Positions 7,770-15,898 of a stretch of DNA of 28,284 nucleotides are shown here, piece after piece (the stretch's first letter is position 1; every line of letters starts with the position of its first letter). The stretch is from CAZGMJ01 sp964526785 (lineage in GTDB: Bacteria > Planctomycetota > Phycisphaerae > Sedimentisphaerales > Anaerobacaceae): NCBI GenBank assembly GCA_964526785.1, contig CAZGMJ010000067.1, positions 1-28,284 on the forward strand, read 5' to 3'. Below the pieces are notes generated by a model. The model saw only the letters and a list, made by a program, of their open reading frames with translations. It searched no databases and was not told the DNA's origin. Position numbers and translations under genes: made by a program.

Positions 7770-8357
7770 ATGGATACGTTAAACGTTCTGCTGATGGGTT
7801 TCATATCGATTGTGATCGTGAACAACCTGGTGTTCACGAAGTTCCTGGGGATATGCCCCTATCTGGGCGTGTCGGGCAGGATCGACATGGCATTCGGGAT
7901 GGGACTGGCGGTTACATTTGTCGTGACCTTAAGCGGTACGCTTACCTGGATGATCGACAATCTGATTCTGATGAAGTACGGGCTGGAAGTGACGCGATAC
8001 GTGTGTTTCATTTTGGTGATCGCGGGGGCCGTACAGCTTGTGGAAATGTACGTTCGCAAGTTCTTCCCCAAACTCTACGACAGCTTCGGCATCTTTTTGC
8101 CGTTGATTACGACCAATTGTGCGATCCTGGGTTTATGCCTGTTCATCAATCTCTGGGGCATCGATAATCTGCTGGAGGCGGTGGTGCTGAGTTTCGGCGC
8201 CGGGATCGGTTTTACCGTGGCGATCTGCATCATGGCGGGGATTCGTGAGAACCTGAAGATGGCGGATGTGCCGCAGTGCATGCAGGGGGCGCCGATCACA
8301 CTGGTGACGGCGGGACTGCTGGCGCTTGCATTTATGGGCTTTTCCGGAATGATATGA
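7770..8357 (+). CDS. rnfA: Rnf complex subunit A (membrane)
   Basis: RnfA/NqrE-family protein, 195 aa, with six hydrophobic helices in a two-fold pseudo-repeat with inverted topology relative to RnfE. The cluster cysteines are Cys29 (LGICPYLG) and Cys117 (TTNCAILG), placed symmetrically with those of RnfE. The start at 7770 is preceded by AGGAAGCGG. The stop codon overlaps the rnfB start in an ATGA junction (8354-8357). It forms the ion-conducting core of the complex with RnfE and RnfD. Confidence 0.97.
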   Translation: MDTLNVLLMGFISIVIVNNLVFTKFLGICPYLGVSGRIDMAFGMGLAVTFVVTLSGTLTWMIDNLILMKYGLEVTRYVCFILVIAGAVQLVEMYVRKFFPKLYDSFGIFLPLITTNCAILGLCLFINLWGIDNLLEAVVLSFGAGIGFTVAICIMAGIRENLKMADVPQCMQGAPITLVTAGLLALAFMGFSGMI

Positions 8358-9244
8358 TGATTCTGGCTGGAATAATCGAACTATGGAACGCCGCCTGGCC
8401 GGCGGGTTTGACAATGCTCGGTCTCGGGGCGGCCTTTGCGATAGTCCTGTTGATTGCGAGCAAACGGCTGCGGGTCGAAGAAGATCCGAAGATCGAGCAG
8501 GTGCACGAAGCGCTGCCTAACCTGGATTGCGGTGCATGCGGTTTTCCGGGCTGCGCACAGTATGCCAAGGCGGTTATCAACAATCCCGAGTTGCTGGGCA
8601 AATGCAGCCCGGGCGGTTCTGAAACGGCCGGCAAGATAGCGGACATCCTGAATCTGCAGGTCAGCGAAACGGGGCCGAAGAAGCGGCCCATCGTGCACTG
8701 CAGAGCGCACACGGATGACAAGACCTACTACGCCGATTACGAGGGAATACCGACGTGTGTGGCGGCCAACGCGCTGGCGAATGTGCAGGCGTGCAAGTTC
8801 GGCTGCCTGGGATATGGCGATTGTACGCGCGCGTGCAAGTTCGACGCGCTGCATGTGATAGGCGGACTGGCGACTGTCAACTACCACAACTGCACGGGTT
8901 GTGCGGCATGCTCGAGGGCGTGCCCGCGGAATCTTATCGAGATGGTCCCGTTCGGCCATGAGAATATGATGACGGTGGCGTGCAGCAACCGGGAGACCGG
9001 CAGGACTACGCGTTCGATGTGCAAGGTGGGGTGCATTGCATGCAGGCTGTGTGCCAAACAGACGGACGTTTTCAAGATAGAGGACAATCTGGCGCGCGTC
9101 GATTACAAATGCTACGAACCCACGGATGAGGCGGAGACGGCCGTGAACAAGTGCCCTACGGGTGTGATCGTGTATCGGGGCAAGACGGCCCCGGCGCCCC
9201 GCGATCCCGGCAAGAAGCCCGCCGCCAGGGCGAAATCCACGTAG
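8354..9244 (+). CDS. rnfB: Rnf complex subunit B (multi Fe-S, ferredoxin-accepting), variant C-terminus
   Basis: RnfB, 296 aa, takes electrons from reduced ferredoxin. An N-terminal membrane helix (about 15-36) precedes the Fe-S domain with Cys59, 62, 67 and 84 (CGACGFPGC...KC). A ferredoxin-like segment follows with Cys147, 151, 157, 161 and a standard motif at Cys180, 183, 186, 190 (CTGCAACSRACP). Then come Cys223, 227, 230, 233 (CKVGCIACRLC), Cys253 and Cys267 (KCPTG). In usual long RnfB proteins this last part carries two full C-x2-C-x2-C-x3-CP motifs. Here the fourth Cys after Cys233 is AKQTD, and only isolated Cys253 and Cys267 remain, a pattern like a one-cluster ferredoxin. The tail is basic and Pro/Ala-rich. 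The start is the ATGA overlap with rnfA; an adjacent ATG at 8357 is also possible. Last gene of the operon. Confidence 0.95.
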   Translation: MMILAGIIELWNAAWPAGLTMLGLGAAFAIVLLIASKRLRVEEDPKIEQVHEALPNLDCGACGFPGCAQYAKAVINNPELLGKCSPGGSETAGKIADILNLQVSETGPKKRPIVHCRAHTDDKTYYADYEGIPTCVAANALANVQACKFGCLGYGDCTRACKFDALHVIGGLATVNYHNCTGCAACSRACPRNLIEMVPFGHENMMTVACSNRETGRTTRSMCKVGCIACRLCAKQTDVFKIEDNLARVDYKCYEPTDEAETAVNKCPTGVIVYRGKTAPAPRDPGKKPAARAKST

Positions 9245-9303
9245 ATTACGGTTCAATCAGCCTGCTTGACAGATTACGACGGAGGGATTGGGAGGTGTGT
9301 GCG

Positions 9304-12135
9304 ATGAGTGCAGATAGCAGCGGCAAACACATCAACCGGCGTCAATTCCTTGCTTCGGCAGCAGCGGTTGGGGCGTGCAGCGGGCTTGATCCTGTTCTGT
9401 TCGCTGCTCTCAATGTTGGCGGGGCCGAATTGCTCGGGGACAGACGACTGGTCTTCGAATCGAGTTTCGAGGCGGGCCAGCCGATGCTCGATGCCAGAGA
9501 GCACACAGTAGCTGAGGGTGTGGCGAGGACGGGCACACGCTCCATGGTCGGGGAGGTCGCCGGACCCGGGCAGGCCTGTATGCTGGAGATTCCTTTCTCA
9601 TCGAAGAGGGGACGCACTCTGCACATATCGTTTTATGTCCGCAGCAATAAGCGATCTGCGTGTGCGGTATTCGTACGTGTGGGGAACAAGCGTACGAGTC
9701 TCGGGCGACGAGTCGAACACATTCCCGTTCGTACGTGGAAGAAGGTGAAGGCCCGCTACCCTGTTGAGAGAGATACCACCGGTGTGGTTCAGATTGTTGC
9801 GCCGTCTTCATTCAGTGCGCCTGCGGGTAAGGCATGGATCGATGATGTACAGGTCTATGAGACGGAGGATGTGCGGTCGTGGCCCGAGAATGTGCAGGAT
9901 TTTCCGGCTTTGGCTGCCGACCGCGCGAACAATATCTGGCTGGCAACGGTGGAAAGGCCCGGACGGCGGTGTTTGGTTCGACTGGATCGCATCCGTGGTG
10001 AAGGACGCAGTCTTGCTTGCTCGTTTGAGCCCGACGGTGCGACCGGAATCGGAGCGCCGGCAATTACGGCATTGAACGAAGGCTGCGTGGTTGCTTTTGC
10101 GGTTGAGCAGAACGACAGATGGCGGATTGCCTATCAGTTTGTTAATGGCAGGGAGCCAGGGGGGAAAGCAGAGTGTCGGTATATCGATGCGGTCGGACCT
10201 GTGAATATATCTGGCGCTGTTGCAGCGCTCGGCGAACGGGCGTACTGCGTGTGGGAGTCGAACGCCGGCGGCAACCGGGCTATCTATGGCTGTTTGCTGG
10301 ATCGCTCGGGGGCGGGTAGTATCAGGCGAATTTCTGACGCTGAAGCAAACAGCTACAATCCTGCTATCGTTACGCTGACCGACGGTTCGCTTTTTGCGGC
10401 GTGGGATTCCATCCGGGGAGCGAACGCGGATATCTACGGGGCGTACTGTCGCAATGGACGTTGGGAGGATGAGCGGAGGATAACTCGCGACGCCAGAATC
10501 GAGCGTCATCCGGCGCTGGCGGTATGGAAGGATGAGGTATGGATGGCCTGGCAGGCGCAGAGTTACCGCAATATGCGCGTCAACAACCTGGACGAACAAA
10601 GGGTGGTTGTGGCGAGGGTGGATGGCGACAATCTGCATATGCCGCGAGGGTTCTTCGAAGCAGTTTCTTTGCGTTCGCGACTGCTGGTCCGTCCGCGGAT
10701 TGCCTTTGACGGGGATGGGCGGCTGTTTCTCACGGCGCGACAGTCCATCGCGCGCAACGACGGATGGAATGCGATGCTGTGGTGTTGCAGCGGCAGTCGG
10801 TGGGCCGGCCCGTGGATAGTGAACAATCAAAAGGGCAGGTGGAGGCCGGCAAGTCTGGTCGTGAGCGGTCGGCGGAACGTAACCGCCAGCCAGTACGATG
10901 ATCTGCCGCCCACCTGGGCCGAACAGGGGATTCATCCGGACTGGAAATCGGGTGTTTCCATTGGAAATGTGGAGATCGAGTCTGACGCAGCGGAGCCTGA
11001 GACAGTGCCTCTGGCGATGCCCCCGACTGATTTCTCCCTCGCCGAAAAGATGGCTTTGTGCAGCGCGGATCTGCCCCGTCAGCGGCGCGAGCACGATGGG
11101 CGGCTACTGACTTTGTACTGGGGCGACTTTCACGACCATACGGATATATCCGTGTGTGCGCGGGACAAGAATCCACCCGGGCACGATCTTTTTGCCAATG
11201 AACGCGATATCGAAAGACTTGATTTCTGCGCGCTGACGGATCACGGTTACAATTACGATTCCCCCCAGTGGGCATATAACAGCGAGCAAACGCGGAACAA
11301 CCATGATCCGGGACGATTTGTGACCTTCCTTGGCGAAGAATGGACGTCGAGCAGGAATCCGCCTGCGCCGGGAGGCACGATGAACCGTTACGGCCACCGA
11401 AATCTGATCTTCAAGGACCCCTATCATCCGAGATTCTACGATTCCTACGATGGCGACATTTCCCCCGGCGACCTCTGGAAAGAATTGGACGGCAGTGATT
11501 TCATCTGTATTCCTCACCAGTTGGCCGACTGGAAGGGCAAAGGCAAATGGAATCCGCCGACGGACTGGGATTTTGCAGACGAGCGCTTGCAGCCTGTTGC
11601 GGAGATTTTCCAGGCGCGGCAATCGTACGAGTATCTCGGTTGTCCCCGGCAGTCGCGGGATGGCGCGCCGTTCAGGGGCCACTACCTGCAGGATGCCTGG
11701 GCCAGGGGAATTGTCATTGGCGTTATTGCAAGCCCCGATCACGGCGGGGGGACCGGTAAGGTTGGCGTGTGGGCGGCGGAATTGACGCGCGAAGCCATCT
11801 TCGAGGCTGTTCGAGCGAGGCATACGTTTGGGACGTCCGGCGCGAAGATGGGGCTGTTGGTTCGTTCCGGGGATGCGATGATGGGCGATAAGGTGCGCCG
11901 CAGAGCGGGGCGGATACCGTTTGAGATCGAGGCCGTGGCGATGCGGCCCATTGGCGAGTTGGTCGTGTGGCGGAACAACGAGATCGTGCACAGGATCGAG
12001 CCGAACTCGAAGCAGGTGAAACTGGAATGGGTAGACGCGAGACCGCTCGATACGGATTTTGCATGGTATTACGTTCGCATCCACACGGAGGATGATGAAC
12101 TCGCCTGGAGCAGCCCTATGTGGTTCATAGCATAG
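9304..12135 (+). CDS. Tat-exported multidomain protein with DUF3604/PHP-like metallohydrolase domain
   Basis: A 943-aa exported protein. ATG 9304 is chosen because GGAGG (9291-9295) lies 8 nt upstream and the product starts with a twin-arginine signal (NRRQFLASAAA, 11-21). Residues about 48-180 look like a carbohydrate-binding jelly-roll domain (ending AWIDDVQVYE). Residues about 190-530 form repeated beta-strand units with PALA, VVAF and AAWDS-type motifs, consistent with a sialidase-like propeller. The C-terminal part, from about residue 600, has the metal-binding motifs of DUF3604/PHP-type hydrolases: GDFHDHT (His610, His612), LTDHG (Asp646, His647), LGEEW, IPHQ (His738) and SPDHGGG (Asp812, His813). 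Metal-dependent hydrolysis of a phosphate or sugar ester is inferred and the substrate is unknown. It lies 59 bp after rnfB; a perfect TTGACA (9266-9271) there has no -10 partner. Confidence 0.85.
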   Translation: MSADSSGKHINRRQFLASAAAVGACSGLDPVLFAALNVGGAELLGDRRLVFESSFEAGQPMLDAREHTVAEGVARTGTRSMVGEVAGPGQACMLEIPFSSKRGRTLHISFYVRSNKRSACAVFVRVGNKRTSLGRRVEHIPVRTWKKVKARYPVERDTTGVVQIVAPSSFSAPAGKAWIDDVQVYETEDVRSWPENVQDFPALAADRANNIWLATVERPGRRCLVRLDRIRGEGRSLACSFEPDGATGIGAPAITALNEGCVVAFAVEQNDRWRIAYQFVNGREPGGKAECRYIDAVGPVNISGAVAALGERAYCVWESNAGGNRAIYGCLLDRSGAGSIRRISDAEANSYNPAIVTLTDGSLFAAWDSIRGANADIYGAYCRNGRWEDERRITRDARIERHPALAVWKDEVWMAWQAQSYRNMRVNNLDEQRVVVARVDGDNLHMPRGFFEAVSLRSRLLVRPRIAFDGDGRLFLTARQSIARNDGWNAMLWCCSGSRWAGPWIVNNQKGRWRPASLVVSGRRNVTASQYDDLPPTWAEQGIHPDWKSGVSIGNVEIESDAAEPETVPLAMPPTDFSLAEKMALCSADLPRQRREHDGRLLTLYWGDFHDHTDISVCARDKNPPGHDLFANERDIERLDFCALTDHGYNYDSPQWAYNSEQTRNNHDPGRFVTFLGEEWTSSRNPPAPGGTMNRYGHRNLIFKDPYHPRFYDSYDGDISPGDLWKELDGSDFICIPHQLADWKGKGKWNPPTDWDFADERLQPVAEIFQARQSYEYLGCPRQSRDGAPFRGHYLQDAWARGIVIGVIASPDHGGGTGKVGVWAAELTREAIFEAVRARHTFGTSGAKMGLLVRSGDAMMGDKVRRRAGRIPFEIEAVAMRPIGELVVWRNNEIVHRIEPNSKQVKLEWVDARPLDTDFAWYYVRIHTEDDELAWSSPMWFIA

Positions 12136-12154
12136 AAATGTACGGCGATTTGAC

Positions 12155-13216
12155 CTACTGCTTGATGTACTGACCTACGCCGCTGCTTTTGATCAAGCGC
12201 TTGACGTCCGACGAGGAGATAAGGATCCCTTCGGCCTCGGGCGTATTCTCGATCAGCCTCAGGCCTTCTTCGGCTCCCAGGACGCTGACTGCGGTTGCCA
12301 GAGCGTCGGCGGCGGTGGCATCGGGTGCGATGATCGTGACGCTGGCGAGGGCGTCGCTGCTTTGGCCGCTTTCGCTATCGATGATGTGGCTGTGCCTGCG
12401 GCCTTCGATGACGGTGAATCGCTGGTAGTTTCCACTGGTAGTGACAGCGATGGCGTCGTTGGATGGTGTGGCGAACTGCAGAACGAGGAGGTTTGCGGAT
12501 TCGGCCATGTTGAGATCGGCCCTCGACGGGTCCTGCAGACCGATGCGCCAGTGTTTTCGGCCTTCGGCGGGTGAGCCGAAGCAGCTTATGTCGCCTCCGA
12601 TGTCCACCATGCCTGCACTTGCACCGGCCGAACGCATGGCCTTTACGGACTGATCGATGGCGTAGCCCTTTGCAATGCCGCCCAGGTCGAGTTTCATTCC
12701 GGGCGCCGTGAATTGGACGGTCAGTTGATTCGCATCGAGTATAAGCTTGTCGTAGCCGATGCGGGTTCGGGCCTCGGCCAGTTGTTCGGCTGATGGTGGT
12801 TGATTCGCATCGCCCGCGTTGCGCCATAGTTCAACCAACGGACCGATCGTGACGTCGAACGCTCCGTTCGACTTGCGGCTCCATTCGACGGCCCTCTCAA
12901 TGACTTCGAAGGTCATAGGATGCACTCGTACGGGATGTTGATGCGCTTTCGCGTTGACCCGGTTCAATTCGGATTCGGGAATGTAGACGCTCATGAGCTC
13001 TTCGACACGCTTCTGGCGGGAGAAGCCCGCGTCGATGCTCTTCTGTGCGACGGCTTCATTTGGTGCAACCGCAATGATTCGGGCAAACGTCCCCATGGCA
13101 AGCCGATATCCACTGTCGACCTGGACTTGGTTGCCGGTCAGGGCGGACGCTAACAGGGCCAGCGCTATGCAGGTCGCTGCAATGACTGCTGCGATGTGTT
13201 TCGTTCGTCTCGTCAT
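12155..13216 (-). CDS. apbE: FAD:protein FMN transferase ApbE
   Basis: ApbE, 353 aa from ATG 13216, catalyses Mg-dependent transfer of FMN from FAD to threonine in RnfD/RnfG-type proteins. Motifs seen: MGTF (41-44), LDLGGIAKGYAID (176-188), VDIGGD (204-209), TTSGNYQR (259-266), HIIDSESGQ (277-285), and the metal-binding Asp304/Thr308 in ATAADALATA. An N-terminal hydrophobic segment (about 7-27) gives export or membrane anchoring; no clean lipobox is present. The frame remains open upstream to TTG 13291, but that lies inside the predicted promoter. A TTG at 13252 right after AAGGAG (only 3 nt away) is an alternative start. It lies 2.9 kb from the end of rnfB, on the opposite strand and convergent with the DUF3604 gene. 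Its likely clients are RnfG (TGAT) and RnfD. Confidence 0.93.
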   Translation of the reverse strand: MTRRTKHIAAVIAATCIALALLASALTGNQVQVDSGYRLAMGTFARIIAVAPNEAVAQKSIDAGFSRQKRVEELMSVYIPESELNRVNAKAHQHPVRVHPMTFEVIERAVEWSRKSNGAFDVTIGPLVELWRNAGDANQPPSAEQLAEARTRIGYDKLILDANQLTVQFTAPGMKLDLGGIAKGYAIDQSVKAMRSAGASAGMVDIGGDISCFGSPAEGRKHWRIGLQDPSRADLNMAESANLLVLQFATPSNDAIAVTTSGNYQRFTVIEGRRHSHIIDSESGQSSDALASVTIIAPDATAADALATAVSVLGAEEGLRLIENTPEAEGILISSSDVKRLIKSSGVGQYIKQ

Positions 13217-13269
13217 ACGGAGAATCTTCGGTTGCGGCGGGAAACGCGACAACTGCTCCTTCTGATAAG

Positions 13270-13298
13270 ATAATAGGCCGTAACGTGCCAATAATCAA
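13270..13298 (-). promoter_or_regulatory. Candidate sigma70-type promoter of apbE
   Basis: Read on the minus strand, TTGATT (plus 13293-13298, 4/6) is followed after 17 bp by TATTAT (plus 13270-13275, 5/6). Transcription would start near 13263, immediately before an AAGGAG at 13256-13261, giving a leader of about 47 nt to ATG 13216. This argues that the longer open frame up to 13291 is not translated. Confidence 0.6.
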
Positions 13299-13333
13299 TA
13301 GAAAAGCGGTTTCGAGGCGTTTACAATAGCGCG

Positions 13334-15127
13334 ATGGATGGAATAACGAAAGACAACCTGGCGATGCGCGTCGAGCAGGATTTTCTGCCCTACGTGCGAA
13401 AGCCGGCCCGGTATATTGGCGGTGAGATCAACGAGGTACGCAAGGACCGGGATCGCTGCGACTTGACGGTGGCCTTGTGCTTCCCCGACGTGTACGAAGT
13501 TGGTATGAGCAACACCGGGCTTGCAATCCTCTACAGCGTTTTGAATGCGATGGACCGTGTGGCAGCCGAGAGGGTCTTTGCGCCGTGGATTGATGCCGAG
13601 CGAGTAATGCGGGACAAGAGGATTCCCCTGTTCAGTCTGGAGAAGAAGGTCTCACTTGCGGATTTCGATGTAGTAGGCTTTAGTCTGACGAATGAGCTGT
13701 GCTACACGAACGTTCTGAACATGCTGGACCTTGCGGGGATACCTGTTCGCAGCGCTGAGAGGAAGCCCTGGCCTCTCGTGGTTGGTGGCGGGGGGATGGC
13801 AAACTGTTGTGAACCGGTGGCGGATTTCTTCGATATGTTTGTCCTGGGGGAAGGAGAGGAGGTTGTCGGCGAATTGGCAAGGGTTCTCGCTGAGCATAAG
13901 CGGAAGGGCACGGGCAAACGGGAACTGCTTGAAATCGCAGCGGGCCGATTCGAATGTGTATATGTGCCGTCACTGTACGGGTTCGCATATGCCGGCGAGA
14001 AAATTGCGTCCTTTGAAGCGGCTGAATTAGACCTTCCACAGCGTTTCGAGAGCGCTGTGGTTCAGGATTTCGAGAATGCGCCGGCCCCTACAAAGCCTGT
14101 TGTGCCTTTCGTACAGGCGGTGCATGAGCGGGTGAGTGTGGAGATTATGCGAGGTTGCCCGGGGCGGTGCAGGTTCTGCCAGGTTAGCTACTGCCGACGA
14201 CCGATTCGATATCGCAGCGTCGATCGCATTGCTGCCATAGCCAAAGCCAGCCACCGCGCAACGGGTTTCGATACGGTCAGTCTTTTGAGCCTTTCCAGTG
14301 CGGAGTACCCGCAATTAGAAGAGTTGATCGATTGTCTCAATGCATACTTCGCGGGCAAACATGTCGGCTTGTCACTTCCGAGTCTTCGGGTTGACAAGCA
14401 ACTGAAGCTTTTGCCTTTACTGATGCGAAGCGTTCGCAAAGGCGGCCTGACGATAGCGGTGGAAGCGGCGAGCGAACGCATACGCCGCATAATCAACAAA
14501 CCGATCCAGGACGATGATTTGTTCGCGACAGCCGAGGCGGCCTACCGGGCAGGGTGGCAGCGATTCAAATTGTACTTCATGGTCGGACTGCCCGGTGAGA
14601 CAGAGGCAGATATCAGACGAATTGTGTCATTGTCGTACCATCTCGCAAAGTTGCGCAAGGGTGTCGACGGCAAGACGGGGCAAATCAGTGCTGCGGTGAG
14701 TTGGTTCGTGCCCAAGCCGCATACGCCTTTCGCATGGCTCGGTCAGCAGTGCGGCGGGTATTTCGAGCGGGCCAGGGACCTGATCCTCGAAGAAAAGCGG
14801 AAGATGCGGGCCAAGTTCCTCCAGTTCAAATTTCATGGCGTTGAGCGAAGTGTGCTGGAGTCGGCGATTGGGCGGGGCGATAGGAGGTTGAGCGATGTGA
14901 TCGAGACGGCGTGGCGCAAAGGCGCGCGTTTCGATCTGTGGGATGAGTGCTTCGAATACGGTCTGTGGGAAGACGCGTTCAAGTCACACGGGTTTGATAT
15001 TGGCAATCTGGCCGAAAGACGCTTCGATGACGAGGAGGTTCTGCCCTGGGAGCATTTGGGAGGACCCGACAAGACTTACCTGCTGGAGCATTTGCATCGG
15101 GCGATGGCGACTGCCGCAGGGCAATAG
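13334..15127 (+). CDS. TIGR03960-type radical SAM protein with B12-binding-like N-terminal domain
   Basis: A 597-aa radical SAM protein. It begins with the KPARYIGGEIN block, followed by ALCFPDVYEVGMSNTG (47-62), typical of the uncharacterised TIGR03960 family whose N-terminal half resembles a cobalamin-binding Rossmann domain. VVGGGGMANCCEPVADFFD and GEGEE belong to that domain. The [4Fe-4S]/SAM motif is Cys275-x3-Cys279-x2-Cys282 in MRGCPGRCRFCQ. Later motifs include VEAASERIRRIINK and FMVGLPGETEADI. In many bacteria this protein is followed by, or fused to, a DUF2344 (TIGR03936) protein linked to RNase E/G and ribosomal genes; no such partner is seen here. The first ATG (13334) and the in-frame ATG 13364 (MRVEQDF) are both plausible starts. 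The reaction is unknown. Confidence 0.9.
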   Translation: MDGITKDNLAMRVEQDFLPYVRKPARYIGGEINEVRKDRDRCDLTVALCFPDVYEVGMSNTGLAILYSVLNAMDRVAAERVFAPWIDAERVMRDKRIPLFSLEKKVSLADFDVVGFSLTNELCYTNVLNMLDLAGIPVRSAERKPWPLVVGGGGMANCCEPVADFFDMFVLGEGEEVVGELARVLAEHKRKGTGKRELLEIAAGRFECVYVPSLYGFAYAGEKIASFEAAELDLPQRFESAVVQDFENAPAPTKPVVPFVQAVHERVSVEIMRGCPGRCRFCQVSYCRRPIRYRSVDRIAAIAKASHRATGFDTVSLLSLSSAEYPQLEELIDCLNAYFAGKHVGLSLPSLRVDKQLKLLPLLMRSVRKGGLTIAVEAASERIRRIINKPIQDDDLFATAEAAYRAGWQRFKLYFMVGLPGETEADIRRIVSLSYHLAKLRKGVDGKTGQISAAVSWFVPKPHTPFAWLGQQCGGYFERARDLILEEKRKMRAKFLQFKFHGVERSVLESAIGRGDRRLSDVIETAWRKGARFDLWDECFEYGLWEDAFKSHGFDIGNLAERRFDDEEVLPWEHLGGPDKTYLLEHLHRAMATAAGQ

Positions 15128-15173
15128 CCCGGTTCGGGAGACTGACGCCGATGGAAGTGCAGCGGATATCCGC

Positions 15174-15872
15174 TCAGAAGTTCTGCGTTGTCTTCATGCC
15201 TTCGGGCAGACTCAGACCGCTTGTGCCCTCAGTCTCCTTGAACTCGACGATAGTCTTAACGGCATCCGAAGGCTTGTCCACGACGCTATAGACATGTTTG
15301 TCTTCGGGGGAGATGTAGCCGTGCTCGTCGAGCATCTTCTGGTCCATCCAGTCGAGCAGACCCTTCCAGTACTCGCTGCCGACGAGGACCACGGGGAACG
15401 ACGCCTGTTTGAGTGTCTGGATGAGGACGAGTGATTCGAAGAATTCGTCCATCGTGCCGAAGCCGCCCGGAAAGACAATGAATCCGTGGGCATACTTGAG
15501 GAACATGACCTTGCGGCAGAAGAAATACTTGAAGTGCAGTGAGAGATTCTGGTACTCGTTGGGAACCTGCTCCATCGGCAGTTCAATATTGAGACCGATG
15601 CTCTCTCCGCCGGCTGCGGCGGCCCCTTTATTGGCAGCTTCCATGATTCCGCCTCCGCCGCCGGTTATGACGGCGAAACCCGCCCTGGCGATTTCGGCGG
15701 CGGTCTGCTCGGCCAGCTTATAATAGCGGTCGTCTGGTGCTGTCCTCGCGGAGCCGAAGATCGAGACGGCCGGGCCGACGGAAGCGAGTTCTTCAAAGCC
15801 TTCCGTAAACTCGGCCATTATGCGAAATATCCGCCAAAGGTCGCGCACCGGGCTTTCGGCCGTCTGAATCAT
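15174..15872 (-). CDS. LOG-family protein (TIGR00730, Rossmann-fold nucleotide-binding)
   Basis: A 232-aa protein of the Lonely Guy/lysine-decarboxylase-like family. Motifs: ITGGGGGIMEAANKGA (69-84), FCRKVMF (118-124) and the signature PGGFGTMDE (135-143). Family members hydrolyse nucleoside 5'-monophosphates, releasing the base and ribose 5-phosphate; in some actinobacteria and plants they activate cytokinins. The bacterial role here is probably nucleotide salvage or homeostasis. The start at 15872 is chosen because AGGAG lies 8 nt upstream on the minus strand; an upstream in-frame start at 15932 would overlap nth. It is the last gene of the minus-strand string, 26 bp after nth, and convergent with the radical SAM gene across 46 bp without an evident terminator. 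Confidence 0.9.
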   Translation of the reverse strand: MIQTAESPVRDLWRIFRIMAEFTEGFEELASVGPAVSIFGSARTAPDDRYYKLAEQTAAEIARAGFAVITGGGGGIMEAANKGAAAAGGESIGLNIELPMEQVPNEYQNLSLHFKYFFCRKVMFLKYAHGFIVFPGGFGTMDEFFESLVLIQTLKQASFPVVLVGSEYWKGLLDWMDQKMLDEHGYISPEDKHVYSVVDKPSDAVKTIVEFKETEGTSGLSLPEGMKTTQNF

Positions 15873-15898
15873 GCAGTTGTCTCCTAACGTTTCGTTTC

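Noticed and set aside
9266..9294. Perfect TTGACA before the DUF3604 gene as a promoter
   Set aside because: No -10-like hexamer occurs at 15-19 bp; the GGAGG ribosome binding site occupies that position.
9808..12084. Two long minus-strand open frames (9808-11094 and 11104-12084)
   Set aside because: Both lie opposite the DUF3604 gene, whose frame shows a Tat signal, ribosome binding site and conserved metal motifs; the antisense translations show none.
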